The position numbers were made by a program, and so were the translations under genes. A stretch of DNA of 64,000 bases. Source: CAIWHR01 sp963708855. GTDB taxonomy: Bacteria; Pseudomonadota; Gammaproteobacteria; Burkholderiales; Casimicrobiaceae. The notes beneath the pieces are model-generated. The model saw only the letters and a program-made list of their open reading frames with translations. It searched no databases and was not told where the DNA came from. The stretch spans positions 372,001 through 436,000 of the forward strand of contig CAVPUM010000009.1 of assembly GCA_963708855.1 (NCBI GenBank), read 5' to 3'. Of the stretch, positions 15,729-24,492 are shown one piece after another. Each line of letters starts with the position of its first letter. Within the stretch, counting starts at the first letter, position 1.

Positions 15729-17767
15729 TTGCCGCGCGACGGCCCGCGGACGCTGCCGCGCTTGCGGCGGCACTGGCGCTAGCGGTGGCGGCGCCGGCGC
15801 ATGCGTTCGAGTTCGATTTGGCGGGCGGCGAGGTGACCGGGTACCTCGACACCACGCTCTCCGTCGGCTCGCTCTGGCGGATGCAAGGTCGCAACCCGGG
15901 ACTGATCGCCATCTCCAACGGTGGCACCTCGCGCGACCCCAATGCCGACGACGGCAATCTCAATTATCACAAGGGCGATCTCGCCTCGCTGGCGTTGAAC
16001 GCCACGGCCGACTTCTCGCTCAAGTACCGCGATTTCGGCGTGTTCGCGCGCGGAACCTATGTCTACGACAAGGCCGCGAGCGACAAGGACGAGCTCGGTC
16101 CCAAGGCGCATGACCACATGGCGAGCTACGCGCGCCTGCTCGATGCCTACGTGTTCGGGAAGTTCGACTTCGCTGGCCGCGCGCTCTTCGTGCGCGTCGG
16201 CGACCAGGTCGTGAACTGGGGCGAGAGCACGTTCATCCGGAACGGGATCAACGTCCTCAATCCGGTCGACGTGGAGAGGCTGCGCACGCCCGGCGCCGAG
16301 TTGAAGCAAGCCCTGAGCCCTACGCCGATGCTGTGGCTGTTGCAGGAGGTCACCGACCGCTTGTCGGTCGAAGCGACGTGGATGCCGCGGTGGGACGAGC
16401 ATTTTCCGGACACACACGACAGACTGGAGCCGCGCGGCATGTTCTTCAGCACCGATGATTTCGCCGTCGACGACGGCAAGATCGCCTACGCCGGATTCGG
16501 CCGCCGCAACGATTCGCACGGCGCTGCCGGTGTCTATCCGGACAGCAGCGCCGGACAGCTTTACGTGCCACGCGGCAGCACGCGCGAGGACAAGGGCAGC
16601 CAGTATGGCGTTGCGCTGCGCTACCTCGTTCCGCGGCACCGCAATGCCGAAATCAGCGTCTACCACATCAACTACCACAGCCGCTCGCCCATCGTGTCGG
16701 GGGTTCGGGGGGGACTCACGGCGGCGGCGACAATATCGGGCAATCTGCTGCCGGCCGAGGTCGCGGCGCTGGAAGCCGCCGACATTCCGGCCGCGGCCGC
16801 CGGCGATCCTGCATGCACGGTCGTCGACCTGCCCGCATTCGACCGGTTGCAGACGCCTGCCAACATCGCTCGCCTCGCGCCGATCGTCGGCGGGGTTGCG
16901 CAGGCGACAGCGCTGTCGGCGCAAAACGCAACGAATGCCGCGTGCGCCACGGCGGCGGGCCGCACCGGCACCGCGTTCGTCGACTACCCGAAACACATCA
17001 AGCTCTGGGGCATCGGCGCAAGTGCGGGATTTCCGGGTGGCGTGTTACTTCAGGGCGAATACTCGTACCGCGGCAACCAGCCGCTGCAGCTGCCCGCAGC
17101 GGAGGTGCTCCTCGCCGTGGAAGGCTCCGGCAACCAGCTGACGGGCACCGGCCCCGACACCGCCAGCCAGGTGCCCTACGGCACCGAGATCACCGGCTAC
17201 CGCAGGGTCGCCATGCACCAGGTGCTGGCGACCGTGACCAAGGCGTTCGGCCCGATCCTGGGCGCGAGCCAGGTGGTGGCGATCGCGGAAGTCGGCTACA
17301 CGCACCTCGACCTGCCGGGCAACCTGAAGTTTGCCGGGCCCGGATGTCACCTGCCGCAGCCCGGTTCGGATGCCTCGAGCGCCTATAACTCCACGTCCAC
17401 CGGCTGCTTCGCGACCCGAAATTCGTGGGGCTACCGCCTCGCGGGCCGGATCGACCTCGACAACGTGATCGACGGCGGCACGGTAACCCCGCGCATCGCA
17501 TTTGCGCAGGACGTCAGCGGCGTCGGTCCGACGTTCAATGCGGGGTTCAAGGCAACGACCATCGGTCTGGGCGTCGTCTATTTGAAGAATTGGCAGGCCG
17601 ACATCGCCTATACCGCGTACTTCGGCGGCAGGACCTACTCGGGCACCGACATGCCCGACGCGACTTCCGGCCCGCTGCCGCCGGGCCAGGCGGCAAGCTA
17701 TGCCAGCGGCTCGAATCCGTTGCGCGACCGCGATTACCTGGCGGTGAGCGTCAGCTATGCGTTCTGA
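15725..17767 (+). CDS. DUF1302 outer-membrane beta-barrel protein
   Basis: 680 residues from ATG 15725, overlapping the previous stop by four bases. A signal peptide ends at APAHAFEFDL. Family landmarks are GYLDTTLSVGSLWR at the mature start, VRVGDQVVNWGESTFIRNG and NPVDVERLRTPGAELKQA; the chain ends in YAF, the terminal phenylalanine used by outer-membrane barrels. DUF1302 proteins usually accompany DUF1329 proteins and RND exporters and are thought to take part in movement of lipids or hydrophobic compounds. Here neither partner is adjacent. Tight coupling to the CDP-alcohol enzyme suggests that the product of that pathway reaches the outer membrane. Confidence 0.85.
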   Translation: MIAARRPADAAALAAALALAVAAPAHAFEFDLAGGEVTGYLDTTLSVGSLWRMQGRNPGLIAISNGGTSRDPNADDGNLNYHKGDLASLALNATADFSLKYRDFGVFARGTYVYDKAASDKDELGPKAHDHMASYARLLDAYVFGKFDFAGRALFVRVGDQVVNWGESTFIRNGINVLNPVDVERLRTPGAELKQALSPTPMLWLLQEVTDRLSVEATWMPRWDEHFPDTHDRLEPRGMFFSTDDFAVDDGKIAYAGFGRRNDSHGAAGVYPDSSAGQLYVPRGSTREDKGSQYGVALRYLVPRHRNAEISVYHINYHSRSPIVSGVRGGLTAAATISGNLLPAEVAALEAADIPAAAAGDPACTVVDLPAFDRLQTPANIARLAPIVGGVAQATALSAQNATNAACATAAGRTGTAFVDYPKHIKLWGIGASAGFPGGVLLQGEYSYRGNQPLQLPAAEVLLAVEGSGNQLTGTGPDTASQVPYGTEITGYRRVAMHQVLATVTKAFGPILGASQVVAIAEVGYTHLDLPGNLKFAGPGCHLPQPGSDASSAYNSTSTGCFATRNSWGYRLAGRIDLDNVIDGGTVTPRIAFAQDVSGVGPTFNAGFKATTIGLGVVYLKNWQADIAYTAYFGGRTYSGTDMPDATSGPLPPGQAASYASGSNPLRDRDYLAVSVSYAF

Positions 17768-17804
17768 ATGGTCGCGCGGCACAATCGCCGCATCGATGCA
17801 CACC

Positions 17805-18659
17805 TCAGATGCTATAGGACGAGAAGCCGCCGTCGATCGGGAGCACGACGCCCGTGACGAAGCTGGAGGCGTCGGAGAGAAGATAGAGCACGGCGCCGGC
17901 CAGTTCGCGGGGATCTCCGTAACGGCCCATGGGCGTATGCGCCAAGACCTTCCTCGACCTCGGCGTGGGCTGGCCCGTGGCCTGGTCGATGTGGAGGAAC
18001 CTGAGCTGCTCCGTCATGAAGAAGCCCGGGGCGATTGCGTTCACGCGCACGCCCGCGCGGGCGAAATGGACGGCGAGCCAGGCCGTGAAATTGGCCACCG
18101 CGGCCTTCGCCGCCGAGTAGGCCCCGACCTGGGTCAGCGGGGTGAGGGCGCTCATCGAGGCGATGTTCAGGACGCAGCCCGAGCCGCGCTCGACCATGCC
18201 GCGGGCGAAGACCCGGGTCGGCAGGAAGCTGCCAAGGAAGTTGAGGTCGAGGGTGTTCCTGACGCCCTCGAAGTCGAGATCGAAGAAGTCGCGCTCGGCC
18301 GCCTCGCATAGCAGCGCCCGGTCCAGGAACTCCAGCTTCGTGCTGCCGCTCGGGACGTTCCCGCCCGCTCCGTTCAGCAGAATGTCCGGCTTTCCCCAGG
18401 ACGCGCAGATCGCGTCGTAGACGGAGCGCAGGCTCTTCTCATCGAGGACGTCGCAGGCGTAGGCCACCGCCGTTCCTCCGGCGCGCGTCACTGCATCGGC
18501 GACTGCCTGCGCCTTTCCGAGCCTGATGTCCAGGATCGCGACCTTCGCCCCGGCGCCGCTGATCGCGAGCACTAGCGCCGAGCACAGGTCGCCACCGCCG
18601 CCGGTAATGACGGCCGTCCTCCCCTGCAAGCCGAACATCGCGGACAGGTCGATACTCAT
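17805..18659 (-). CDS. Short-chain dehydrogenase, fructuronate reductase-like family
   Basis: 284 residues from ATG 18659. The opening SIDLSAMFGLQGRTAVITGG and the GAYSAAKAAVANFTAWLAVHF segment, with catalytic Tyr and Lys, match the SDR branch annotated as D-mannonate/fructuronate oxidoreductase. The catalytic serine is in LNIASMSAL. The cofactor loop reads TGGGGDLC instead of TGxxxGIG. This branch characteristically keeps extra glycines here, but the Asp-Leu pair is worth noting. It converges on the DUF1302 gene with a 37-base gap. NAD(P) enzyme, cytoplasmic; exact substrate not determinable. Confidence 0.85.
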   Translation of the reverse strand: MSIDLSAMFGLQGRTAVITGGGGDLCSALVLAISGAGAKVAILDIRLGKAQAVADAVTRAGGTAVAYACDVLDEKSLRSVYDAICASWGKPDILLNGAGGNVPSGSTKLEFLDRALLCEAAERDFFDLDFEGVRNTLDLNFLGSFLPTRVFARGMVERGSGCVLNIASMSALTPLTQVGAYSAAKAAVANFTAWLAVHFARAGVRVNAIAPGFFMTEQLRFLHIDQATGQPTPRSRKVLAHTPMGRYGDPRELAGAVLYLLSDASSFVTGVVLPIDGGFSSYSI

Positions 18660-19196
18660 TGCCTACTCCCAAGAGAAATATTGATGCGAACAGCCACTCG
18701 CCGCAACGGCGAAAATCGCGATGAGCGGGGATTTTAGGATCAGCATCGTCCCGCCGCAGGTGTGGTAGATGATCCTATGACCCGACGGATGCGCGATACA
18801 ACGCAGCCAAGGTCAGGCTATCACGGGTCGCCGTGAGGCGGCTGGCGGGGAGACAGGGTGGTGGAGCGTTACCGTGGGGCCGTTTTTGCTCCGTGTGCGG
18901 GGGACTCCGTGGGATCGGCGTGGCCGCTGCTACCGGACCCCAGCCGAGTTCGCCGCAACGCATCGCCGAAAGGGTCCGCGGTCGTCATCAACGAAGGAAA
19001 TCAGCCAATCTTTCAACCCGGACTTTGCTAACACCGCCCCGGCACTACTACGGGGGGCAGGTCACGCGAGCAGCGCGCCGGGCCACCCGCCGATCAAGTA
19101 GCTGCGCCTCCGCGGTGTGACGTTCCACCACTTCCGGGCGCACCACCGGCATCACCTAGGCCAGCAGCGGGCCAGCAGCAGGATTCCTACGGTTGC
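18660..19196. other. Gene-poor stretch with no convincing coding region
   Basis: Open frames here are short, lack ribosome sites and have no family resemblance I recognise. The only structured element seen is an inverted repeat TAGGATCA (18735-18742) / TGATCCTA (18770-18777) spaced by 27 bases, 76 bases upstream of the SDR start, which could belong to its promoter. The stretch opens a region of low gene density that extends to tRNA-Cys. Confidence 0.4.
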
Positions 19197-19451
19197 CTAC
19201 GCGGGCAGCTTGGCCTTTCGACCGGGCGCTGGAGGCGGGGCCCAGCCCGAGAGGCGACACACCAACGCGTCGATCCGCTTGCCATGCTCGAAACGCGTCA
19301 GATTGCAGGTGACGATGGCGCCCGTGGCCGCCAATTCCGCGAGACGCTGTCGCACCTTCGTGAGCGGCATGCCGGTCTCCTTGGCGAGTTCCGAGTCGAG
19401 TCGTTGACCGTATTTCGTCAGGCAATTCAGGATTTGGGTCAAGGCGAGCAC
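19197..19451 (-). CDS. Small winged-helix DNA-binding protein
   Basis: 84 residues from ATG 19451. A helix-turn-helix is visible at SELAKETGMPLTKVRQRLAE, followed by a short wing (GAIVTCNLTRFEHGKR) and a proline-rich tail. The size and shape resemble small regulators carried by phages and islands of betaproteobacteria. No partner is adjacent; the sequence upstream (19452-19747) shows no other gene. Could be a control protein left from a mobile element. Confidence 0.55.
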   Translation of the reverse strand: MLALTQILNCLTKYGQRLDSELAKETGMPLTKVRQRLAELAATGAIVTCNLTRFEHGKRIDALVCRLSGWAPPPAPGRKAKLPA

Positions 19452-19747
19452 CGGTGGAGAGGGCCAGTATTCTAACAGGCCTGACCCGACTTCTCAGTCC
19501 GCATGATCACTATCACCGTCTCCGGTCGTGAGCGGCGGTACAGGGCATTCAAGTCGGCTGCGAAGTGTTCCGGTGTGTCCAACATCGATTGCGGACGCTG
19601 TAGAGGCCGTCGTGCGGTCAGGGGGCCAGTCTCCACTCTAACGGGCAGCCGCCTGCATCACGCGCCCTGCGTGCCGCGCTCCGCGAGCATCGCGCGCAAA
19701 GCGATGTTGTCCGGCCTGTAGCGGCTGCGCGGCGCCACTCCTCGACG

Positions 19748-19984
19748 CTACGGAAGATTTGCCTTGGCCTTGCATTCCACTGTATCTCCGGACGCCTGAC
19801 CAATTCGGCACGCGAAGACCGTTCGCTCGGTGCTGTCGTAAAACCACGCATACGAAAATCCGTTGGACGAAGAGCTGCTGATTGGCGTCATTGACGGGCG
19901 TACATCCGCTCGGATCTGACCGAAGGCGTGCAGACCATACGTGGCAATCGCGGCGACGAGAAGCAAACCTGCAATCTTGATCAT
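19748..19984 (-). CDS. Small exported protein of unknown function
   Basis: 78 residues from ATG 19984, with GGAGAG 6 bases upstream. The N-terminus MIKIAGLLLVAAIATYGLHA is a signal peptide or single membrane anchor. The mature part is serine-rich (ISSSSSNGF) and has two cysteines (FACRIG and VECKAK) that could form a disulfide in the periplasm. No homologue recognised. The clear ribosome site and signal make it more likely real than a chance frame. Confidence 0.55.
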   Translation of the reverse strand: MIKIAGLLLVAAIATYGLHAFGQIRADVRPSMTPISSSSSNGFSYAWFYDSTERTVFACRIGQASGDTVECKAKANLP

Positions 19985-20003
19985 TTATCTCTCCGTTTTT
20001 TTT

Positions 20004-20037
20004 CCCCGGTGTTAGGGATCCCCCGGTGTTAGGGATC
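20004..20037. repeat. Perfect 17-base tandem duplication
   Basis: The unit CCCCGGTGTTAGGGATC occurs twice back to back (20004-20020 and 20021-20037), just upstream of the small exported protein. Such a duplication can mark an old insertion or excision site or slippage; the flanks hold no insertion sequence. Confidence 0.9.
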
Positions 20038-20268
20038 GTGATGTTAGCAAGTACGCGTCTTCGCGGCGTAGAACCCGTGCCGTAGGGCGTTGTGATTGCC
20101 CTGAGCCGCCCCACTTACGGGACCGCATCTGGCATCGCGCGCTCGCGTTCCGTGTGGCGCCTGCAGTGCTGCAGCGCACAACTCCATCAGTTGCGCCAAT
20201 CGTTGATTCCTTCAATACTGTCCAGTGCCAGAAGCAGTTGATCTTGCATAGCGCGAAAGGAGGCTGCC

Positions 20269-20463
20269 ATGACTTTTTTTGTTACGTTACTGGTCATCGT
20301 GGCGACCCTTGCCACGTTTGCCACGCTCGCCCTCGGGATCGCCTCGATGATTTACCACGGCGAAGATGGCCCGTTCGACAGCGAGCACTGGATGCGATAC
20401 CGAGTCGTCCTTCAGGTGGTTGCCCTGCTTGCGCTGTTGGCGACATTCGCCTTCCGCACCTGA
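20269..20463 (+). CDS. Small twin-helix membrane protein, HIG1-like
   Basis: 64 residues with a strong AAAGGAGG ribosome site upstream of ATG 20269. Two membrane helices flank a short loop with SEHWMRYRVVLQ, which resembles the SNKLMRxRVxxQ loop of the HIG1 (hypoxia-induced) proteins that associate with cytochrome oxidase. The similarity is judged by eye and the family call is tentative. It stands alone, with no coding neighbour within 100 bases. Confidence 0.65.
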   Translation: MTFFVTLLVIVATLATFATLALGIASMIYHGEDGPFDSEHWMRYRVVLQVVALLALLATFAFRT

Positions 20464-20575
20464 GCGCCCGCGTCGCGTTACGTCGGCATCCGTCGGCACC
20501 CTGTACTCAGTGCCCCAAAACGAGCGGGCTCGACGGCCACCTGCTGGCGATTCCCCGCCGGCATTGCGTAAACTG

Positions 20576-20929
20576 CTAGGAGCGCTCTGCCAGCGCCGCA
20601 CGCAACGCGGAGTAGTCGGTCTGTACGGCCTCCACCTGAACTGGCCCGCCAGCCCCGCCGGCAAGCGTTGTCGGCTGGGTCGGTCTGCCGTGGGCGCGTT
20701 CGATGATGGCAAGGGCCGCGTCCATGCGGACCCGGTCGTTCCTCGACGTCGCCATCAGATCCTCGATAACGGCGAGCGCCTCAGGTGACTTGCTCTTGCA
20801 CGCAGCGATCAAGTCCAGTTCTTCCGGCGTGCGCTTGGGACGGCCGCCGGGATTGCCAGAACGACTCGGAAGGAATCTCTTCCCTGATCCGCGGGGCTTT
20901 TTCGTTGTTCGACTCCTGATGTCAGGCAA
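20576..20929 (-). CDS. DUF5681 phage-type protein abutting tRNA-Cys
   Basis: About 117 residues; the only in-frame start near the expected place is TTG 20929, two bases past the tRNA-Cys CCA end, with no ribosome site. The N-terminal region RFLPSRSGNPGGRPKRTPEE is the basic DUF5681 motif, found in phage and prophage proteins near terminase genes. The middle is helical (SPEALAVIEDLM, DRVRMDAALAIIERAHGRP). It stops at 20576. Probably the remnant of an element that integrated at the tRNA; whether it is still expressed is doubtful. Confidence 0.6.
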   Translation of the reverse strand: MPDIRSRTTKKPRGSGKRFLPSRSGNPGGRPKRTPEELDLIAACKSKSPEALAVIEDLMATSRNDRVRMDAALAIIERAHGRPTQPTTLAGGAGGPVQVEAVQTDYSALRAALAERS

Positions 20930-20931
20930 AT

Positions 20932-21005
20932 TGGAGGCGGGGGTCGGAATCGAACCGGCGTAGACGGCTTTGCAGGCCGCTGCATGACCACTCTGCCACC
21001 CCGCC
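20932..21005 (-). tRNA. tRNA-Cys (GCA)
   Basis: 74 bases on the minus strand with encoded CCA. Acceptor GGCGGGG pairs with the 3' end, the D arm holds CAGAGTGGTCA, the anticodon loop is CTGCAAA with anticodon GCA, and the T arm has GGTTCGATTCC. Its 3' end is a common integration point for mobile elements, and a phage-type gene follows directly. Confidence 0.97.
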
Positions 21006-21046
21006 CGGGGGAGCGACCCGCGCCATCGCGCCGGGTCGGGCAAACG

Positions 21047-21071
21047 AAAAGGGAGAGCCTGGCGCTCTCCC
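21047..21071 (-). terminator. Intrinsic terminator between tRNA-Gly and tRNA-Cys
   Basis: Perfect 7-base stem GGGAGAG/CTCTCCC with a 7-base loop, followed on the minus strand by UUUUCG. It would end or attenuate transcripts of tRNA-Gly before tRNA-Cys, or act as a processing hairpin. Confidence 0.6.
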
Positions 21072-21080
21072 TCGGGAAAC

Positions 21081-21156
21081 TGGAGCGGGAAAGGAGTCTC
21101 GAACTCCCGACCTCAACCTTGGCAAGGTTGCGCTCTACCAACTGAGCTATTCCCGC
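21081..21156 (-). tRNA. tRNA-Gly (GCC)
   Basis: 76 bases on the minus strand with encoded CCA. Acceptor GCGGGAA, D arm with AGCTCAGTTGGTAGAGC, anticodon loop CTTGCCAA (anticodon GCC) and T arm GAGTTCGAGACTC are all complementary where expected. It is the upstream member of a Gly-Cys tRNA pair. Confidence 0.98.
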
Positions 21157-21280
21157 GCTGGGTAATTGATAATTATAGCGGAAAGCGCCTTGCTGTCAAA
21201 ACGCGCGCTGCGGCGATCGATCGACGCGCAGGGAGTGGCCGCACCGGCACGTCCACGCGGCAACCGGCGCGCCGCCGTCG

Positions 21281-22499
21281 TCAGCGGATGACGTTCGCGA
21301 TCGCCGCGGCCACCTCGTCGACATTGCGCGAGTTGAGCGCCGCGACGCAGATCCGGCCGGTGTCGATCGCGTAGATCGAGAACTCCTCGCGCAGCGCCTG
21401 CACCTGCGCCTTGGTCAGGCCGGAATAGGAGAACATGCCGCGCTGGGCGAGGATGAAGCGGAAGTCGGCGCCGGGGAGGCGCTCGTGCAGCCGTTCGACG
21501 AGCATCGCGCGCATCAGCTTGATGCGGTTGCGCATCGTCGCGAGCTCCGCCTCCCATAGCGCGCGCAGCTCCGGCGAGCACAGCACGGTGGTGATGATCT
21601 GCCCGCCGTGCGTCGGCGGGTTCGAGTAATTGGCGCGGATGAGCCGCTTCAGCTGCGACAGCACGCGCGCCGCCTCGTCCTTGTCGGCCGCGACCACGGA
21701 CAGCGCCCCGACGCGCTCGCCGTAAAGGGAAAAGGACTTCGAGAACGAGCTGGTCACGAGGAGCGGGCCGGGTGTCGCCGCGAAGCTGCGCACGACGGCC
21801 CCGTCGGCGTCGATGCCGTCGCCGAAGCCCTGGTAGGCGAGGTCCAGGATCGGCACGAGTCCGCGGGCGCGGACGACGTCGATGATCCGCGGCCACTGCG
21901 CGGGCGTCGGGTCGACGCCCGTCGGGTTGTGGCAGCACGCGTGCAGCACGACGACGGATCCCGGCGCGAGCCGCTCCAGCGCCGCGGTCATGCCGGCGAA
22001 GTCGAGGCCGCGCGTGGCCGCGTCGTAGTAGGGATAGGTATTGACCGTGAACCCGGCGCCTTCGAACAGCGCGCGATGGTTCTCCCAGCTGGGGTCGCTG
22101 ATCCAGACCTCGGCCGCCGGGCGCGAAGCGGCGCAGGAAATCGGCGCCGACCTTGAGCGCGCCGGTGCCGCCCAGCGTCTGCACGGTCACCGCGCGGCCG
22201 GTCGTGATCGCCTCGGCATTGGCGCCGAAGAGCAGCGCGCGCGCCTCGCGGTCGTACGCGGGAATGCCGTCGATCGGCAGGTACGAGCGCGGCGCCGCGG
22301 CGTCGGTCATCTCGCGTTCCGCCCGCTTCACGCACTCGAGCAGCGGCACCTTGCCGTTCTCGTCGCAGTAGACGCCCACGCCGAGGTTGACCTTGCGCGG
22401 GCTCGGGTCGGCGTTGTACGCCTCGGTGATGCCGAGAATGGGGTCGCGCGGCGCGAGCTCGACCGCGGACAGGAGCGAAACGGGGGCAGGTGCGTTCAT
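21281..22499 (-). CDS. Aspartate/aromatic aminotransferase, one frame break
   Basis: About 405 residues across two frames. The N-terminal part (APRDPILGITEAYNADPSP, then KVNLGVGVYCDENGK) starts at ATG 22499. After the G run at 22119-22121 the frame changes, and one extra base accounts for it. The C-terminal part contains HACCHNPTGVDPT and the cofactor lysine in SSFSKSFSLYGERVG, ending IANVIR. This is the class I aminotransferase that interconverts aspartate or aromatic amino acids and their keto acids with PLP. Divergent from the exporter gene. Confidence 0.9.
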
Positions 22500-22647
22500 G
22501 AGCGGGCGCTGGCGGCGGAAGTGACGCGTATTGTACCTTGCGCCGGCGCGAGGCCGCGCACTCGACAACGCGGGCGCGGGCGGCTAACGTGCGGCCTCGC
22601 CCCACGTCGCGCGGCACGCGCCGCGCGCATCGATCCGACCCGCTGCC

Positions 22648-24454
22648 ATGACCCCGGACAGCCGCTCCGCCGATTCCACCCGTCACCGCGCTGAAGACGC
22701 TCGCCCGTGTCGCCGTGTTCGTGCGGCCGTACCGGCGGCAGGTGATCTACGCGGCGATCGCGCTCGTCGTCGCGGCGGCCGCGGTGCTCGCGGTCGGGCA
22801 GGGCCTGAAGGGCGTGGTCGACCGCGGGTTTGGCACCGGCGATGCGGGCGAGCTCGACCGCACGCTGGCGCTGATGCTCGGCGTCGTCGTCGTGATGGCG
22901 GTCGCGACGTACACGCGGTTCTACTTCGTGTCCTGGATCGGCGAGCGCGTCACCGCCGATCTGCGGCGCGCGGTGTTCGACCATCTGCTCGGGCTGCCTC
23001 CCGGATTCTACGAGCAGATGCGCACCGGCGACGTGATCTCGCGGCTGATCAACGACACCGCGATGCTGGAGACCGTCATCGGCTCCAGCGCGTCGATGGC
23101 GATCCGCAACGTGCTGCTGCTGGCCGGCGGGCTCACGATGCTGGCGATCACGAGCGCGAAGCTGACGCTGCTCGTGCTCGCGGGGGTGCCGGTGGTGGTC
23201 GTCCCGATCATCCTCTTCGGACGTCGCGTGCGCCGGCTCGCGCGGGCGAGCCAGGACCGCGTCGGCGACGTCGGCGCGTACGTGGACGAGGCGCTGCACG
23301 AGGTGCGCACGGTCCAGGCCTATGGCCACGAGCCGGAGGACCGGCGGCGCTTCGGCGCGCGCGTCGAGGCGGCGTTCGCCGCCGGCGTGGCGCGGATCCG
23401 GCAGCGCGCGCTGCTGGTCGCGTCGGTGATCCTGCTCGTCTTCGGCGCGGTCGGCGTCATCCTCTGGATCGGCGGGCACGACGTCGTCGCCGGCAAGCTC
23501 AGCGCGGGCCAGCTCTCGGCGTTCGTGTTCTACGCGGCGATCGTCGCCGGCGCGGTCGGCACGATCAGCGAAGTGATCGGCGACCTGCAGCGCGCGGCCG
23601 GGGCCACCGAGCGGCTGTTCGAGCTGCTGGCCGTCGCTCCCGCGATCCGCGCGCCGGAGCATCCGGTCGCGCTGCCGGTGCCCGCCGCAGGGACGGTCGC
23701 GTTCGACCGCGTGGTCTTCCGCTATCCGTCGCGGCCCGACACCGCGGCGCTCGACGACTTCACGCTGGAGGTGGCCGCCGGCGAGAACGTCGCGCTGGTC
23801 GGGCCCGTCGGGCGCCGGCAAGACGACGGTGTTCCAGCTGCTGCTGCGCTTCTACGATCCGCAGGCGGGCGCGGTGCGCATCGACGGCGTCGACGTGCGC
23901 GATGCGGATCCGCGCGACGTGCGCGCCCGCCTCGCGGTCGTGCCGCAGGATCCCGTCATCTTCGCGACGAGCGTCCTCGAAAACGTCCGCTACGGGCGGC
24001 CGCAAGCCAGCGAAGCCGAGGTGCGCGCCGCCTGCGAGGCCGCCTTCGCCGCCGAATTCATCGCGCAGCTGCCGGAGGGGTACGCCAGCAATCTCGGCGA
24101 GCGCGGCGTGCGGCTGTCCGGCGGGCAGCGGCAGCGGCTCGCGATCGCGCGCGCGATCCTGGCGGACCGTCCCGATCCTGCTGCTCGACGAGGCGACGAG
24201 CGCGCTCGACGCCGAGAGCGAACGCGTGGTCCAGCTCGCGCTCGAGCGGCTGATGGCCGGGCGCACCGTGCTGATCATCGCGCATCGGCTCGCCACGGTG
24301 CGGCACGCGGACCGGATCGCCGTGATGGAGCGCGGCCGCATCGTGGCCGTGGGCACGCACGACGAGCTGCTGGCCCACGAGTCCGCTCTATGCGCGGCTT
24401 GCCGCGCTGCAGTTCGCGGGAGAAGGCTGGAGCGAGCGGCACGAATCGCAGTAA
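22648..24454 (+). CDS. MsbA-type ABC exporter (membrane plus ATPase), four frame breaks
   Basis: About 600 residues once corrected. Six membrane helices begin at FVRPYRRQVIYAAIAL, with the coupling segment YEQMRTGDVISRLINDTAMLE. The ATPase half has Walker A (normally GPSGAGKTT) broken at 23804-23806, signature RLSGGQRQRLAIARAIL, Walker B ILLLDEATSALDAESERV after the break at 24171-24173, and a H-loop IAHRLATV. Breaks at 22679-22681, 23804-23806, 24171-24173 and 24383-24384 are all explained by one extra C before G. A homodimeric exporter of lipid A-like or hydrophobic substrates is expected. Confidence 0.85.
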
Positions 24455-24492
24455 AATACACGGTTGCCCTGCGCGTCCCCGGACCCCTCGCC

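Noticed and set aside
18874..19120. Possible transposase remnant or small genes on the plus strand
   Set aside because: No ribosome site, no recognisable motif, no terminal inverted repeats.
19503..19721. Small plus-strand open frame
   Set aside because: No start signal and no protein-like composition; left as non-coding.
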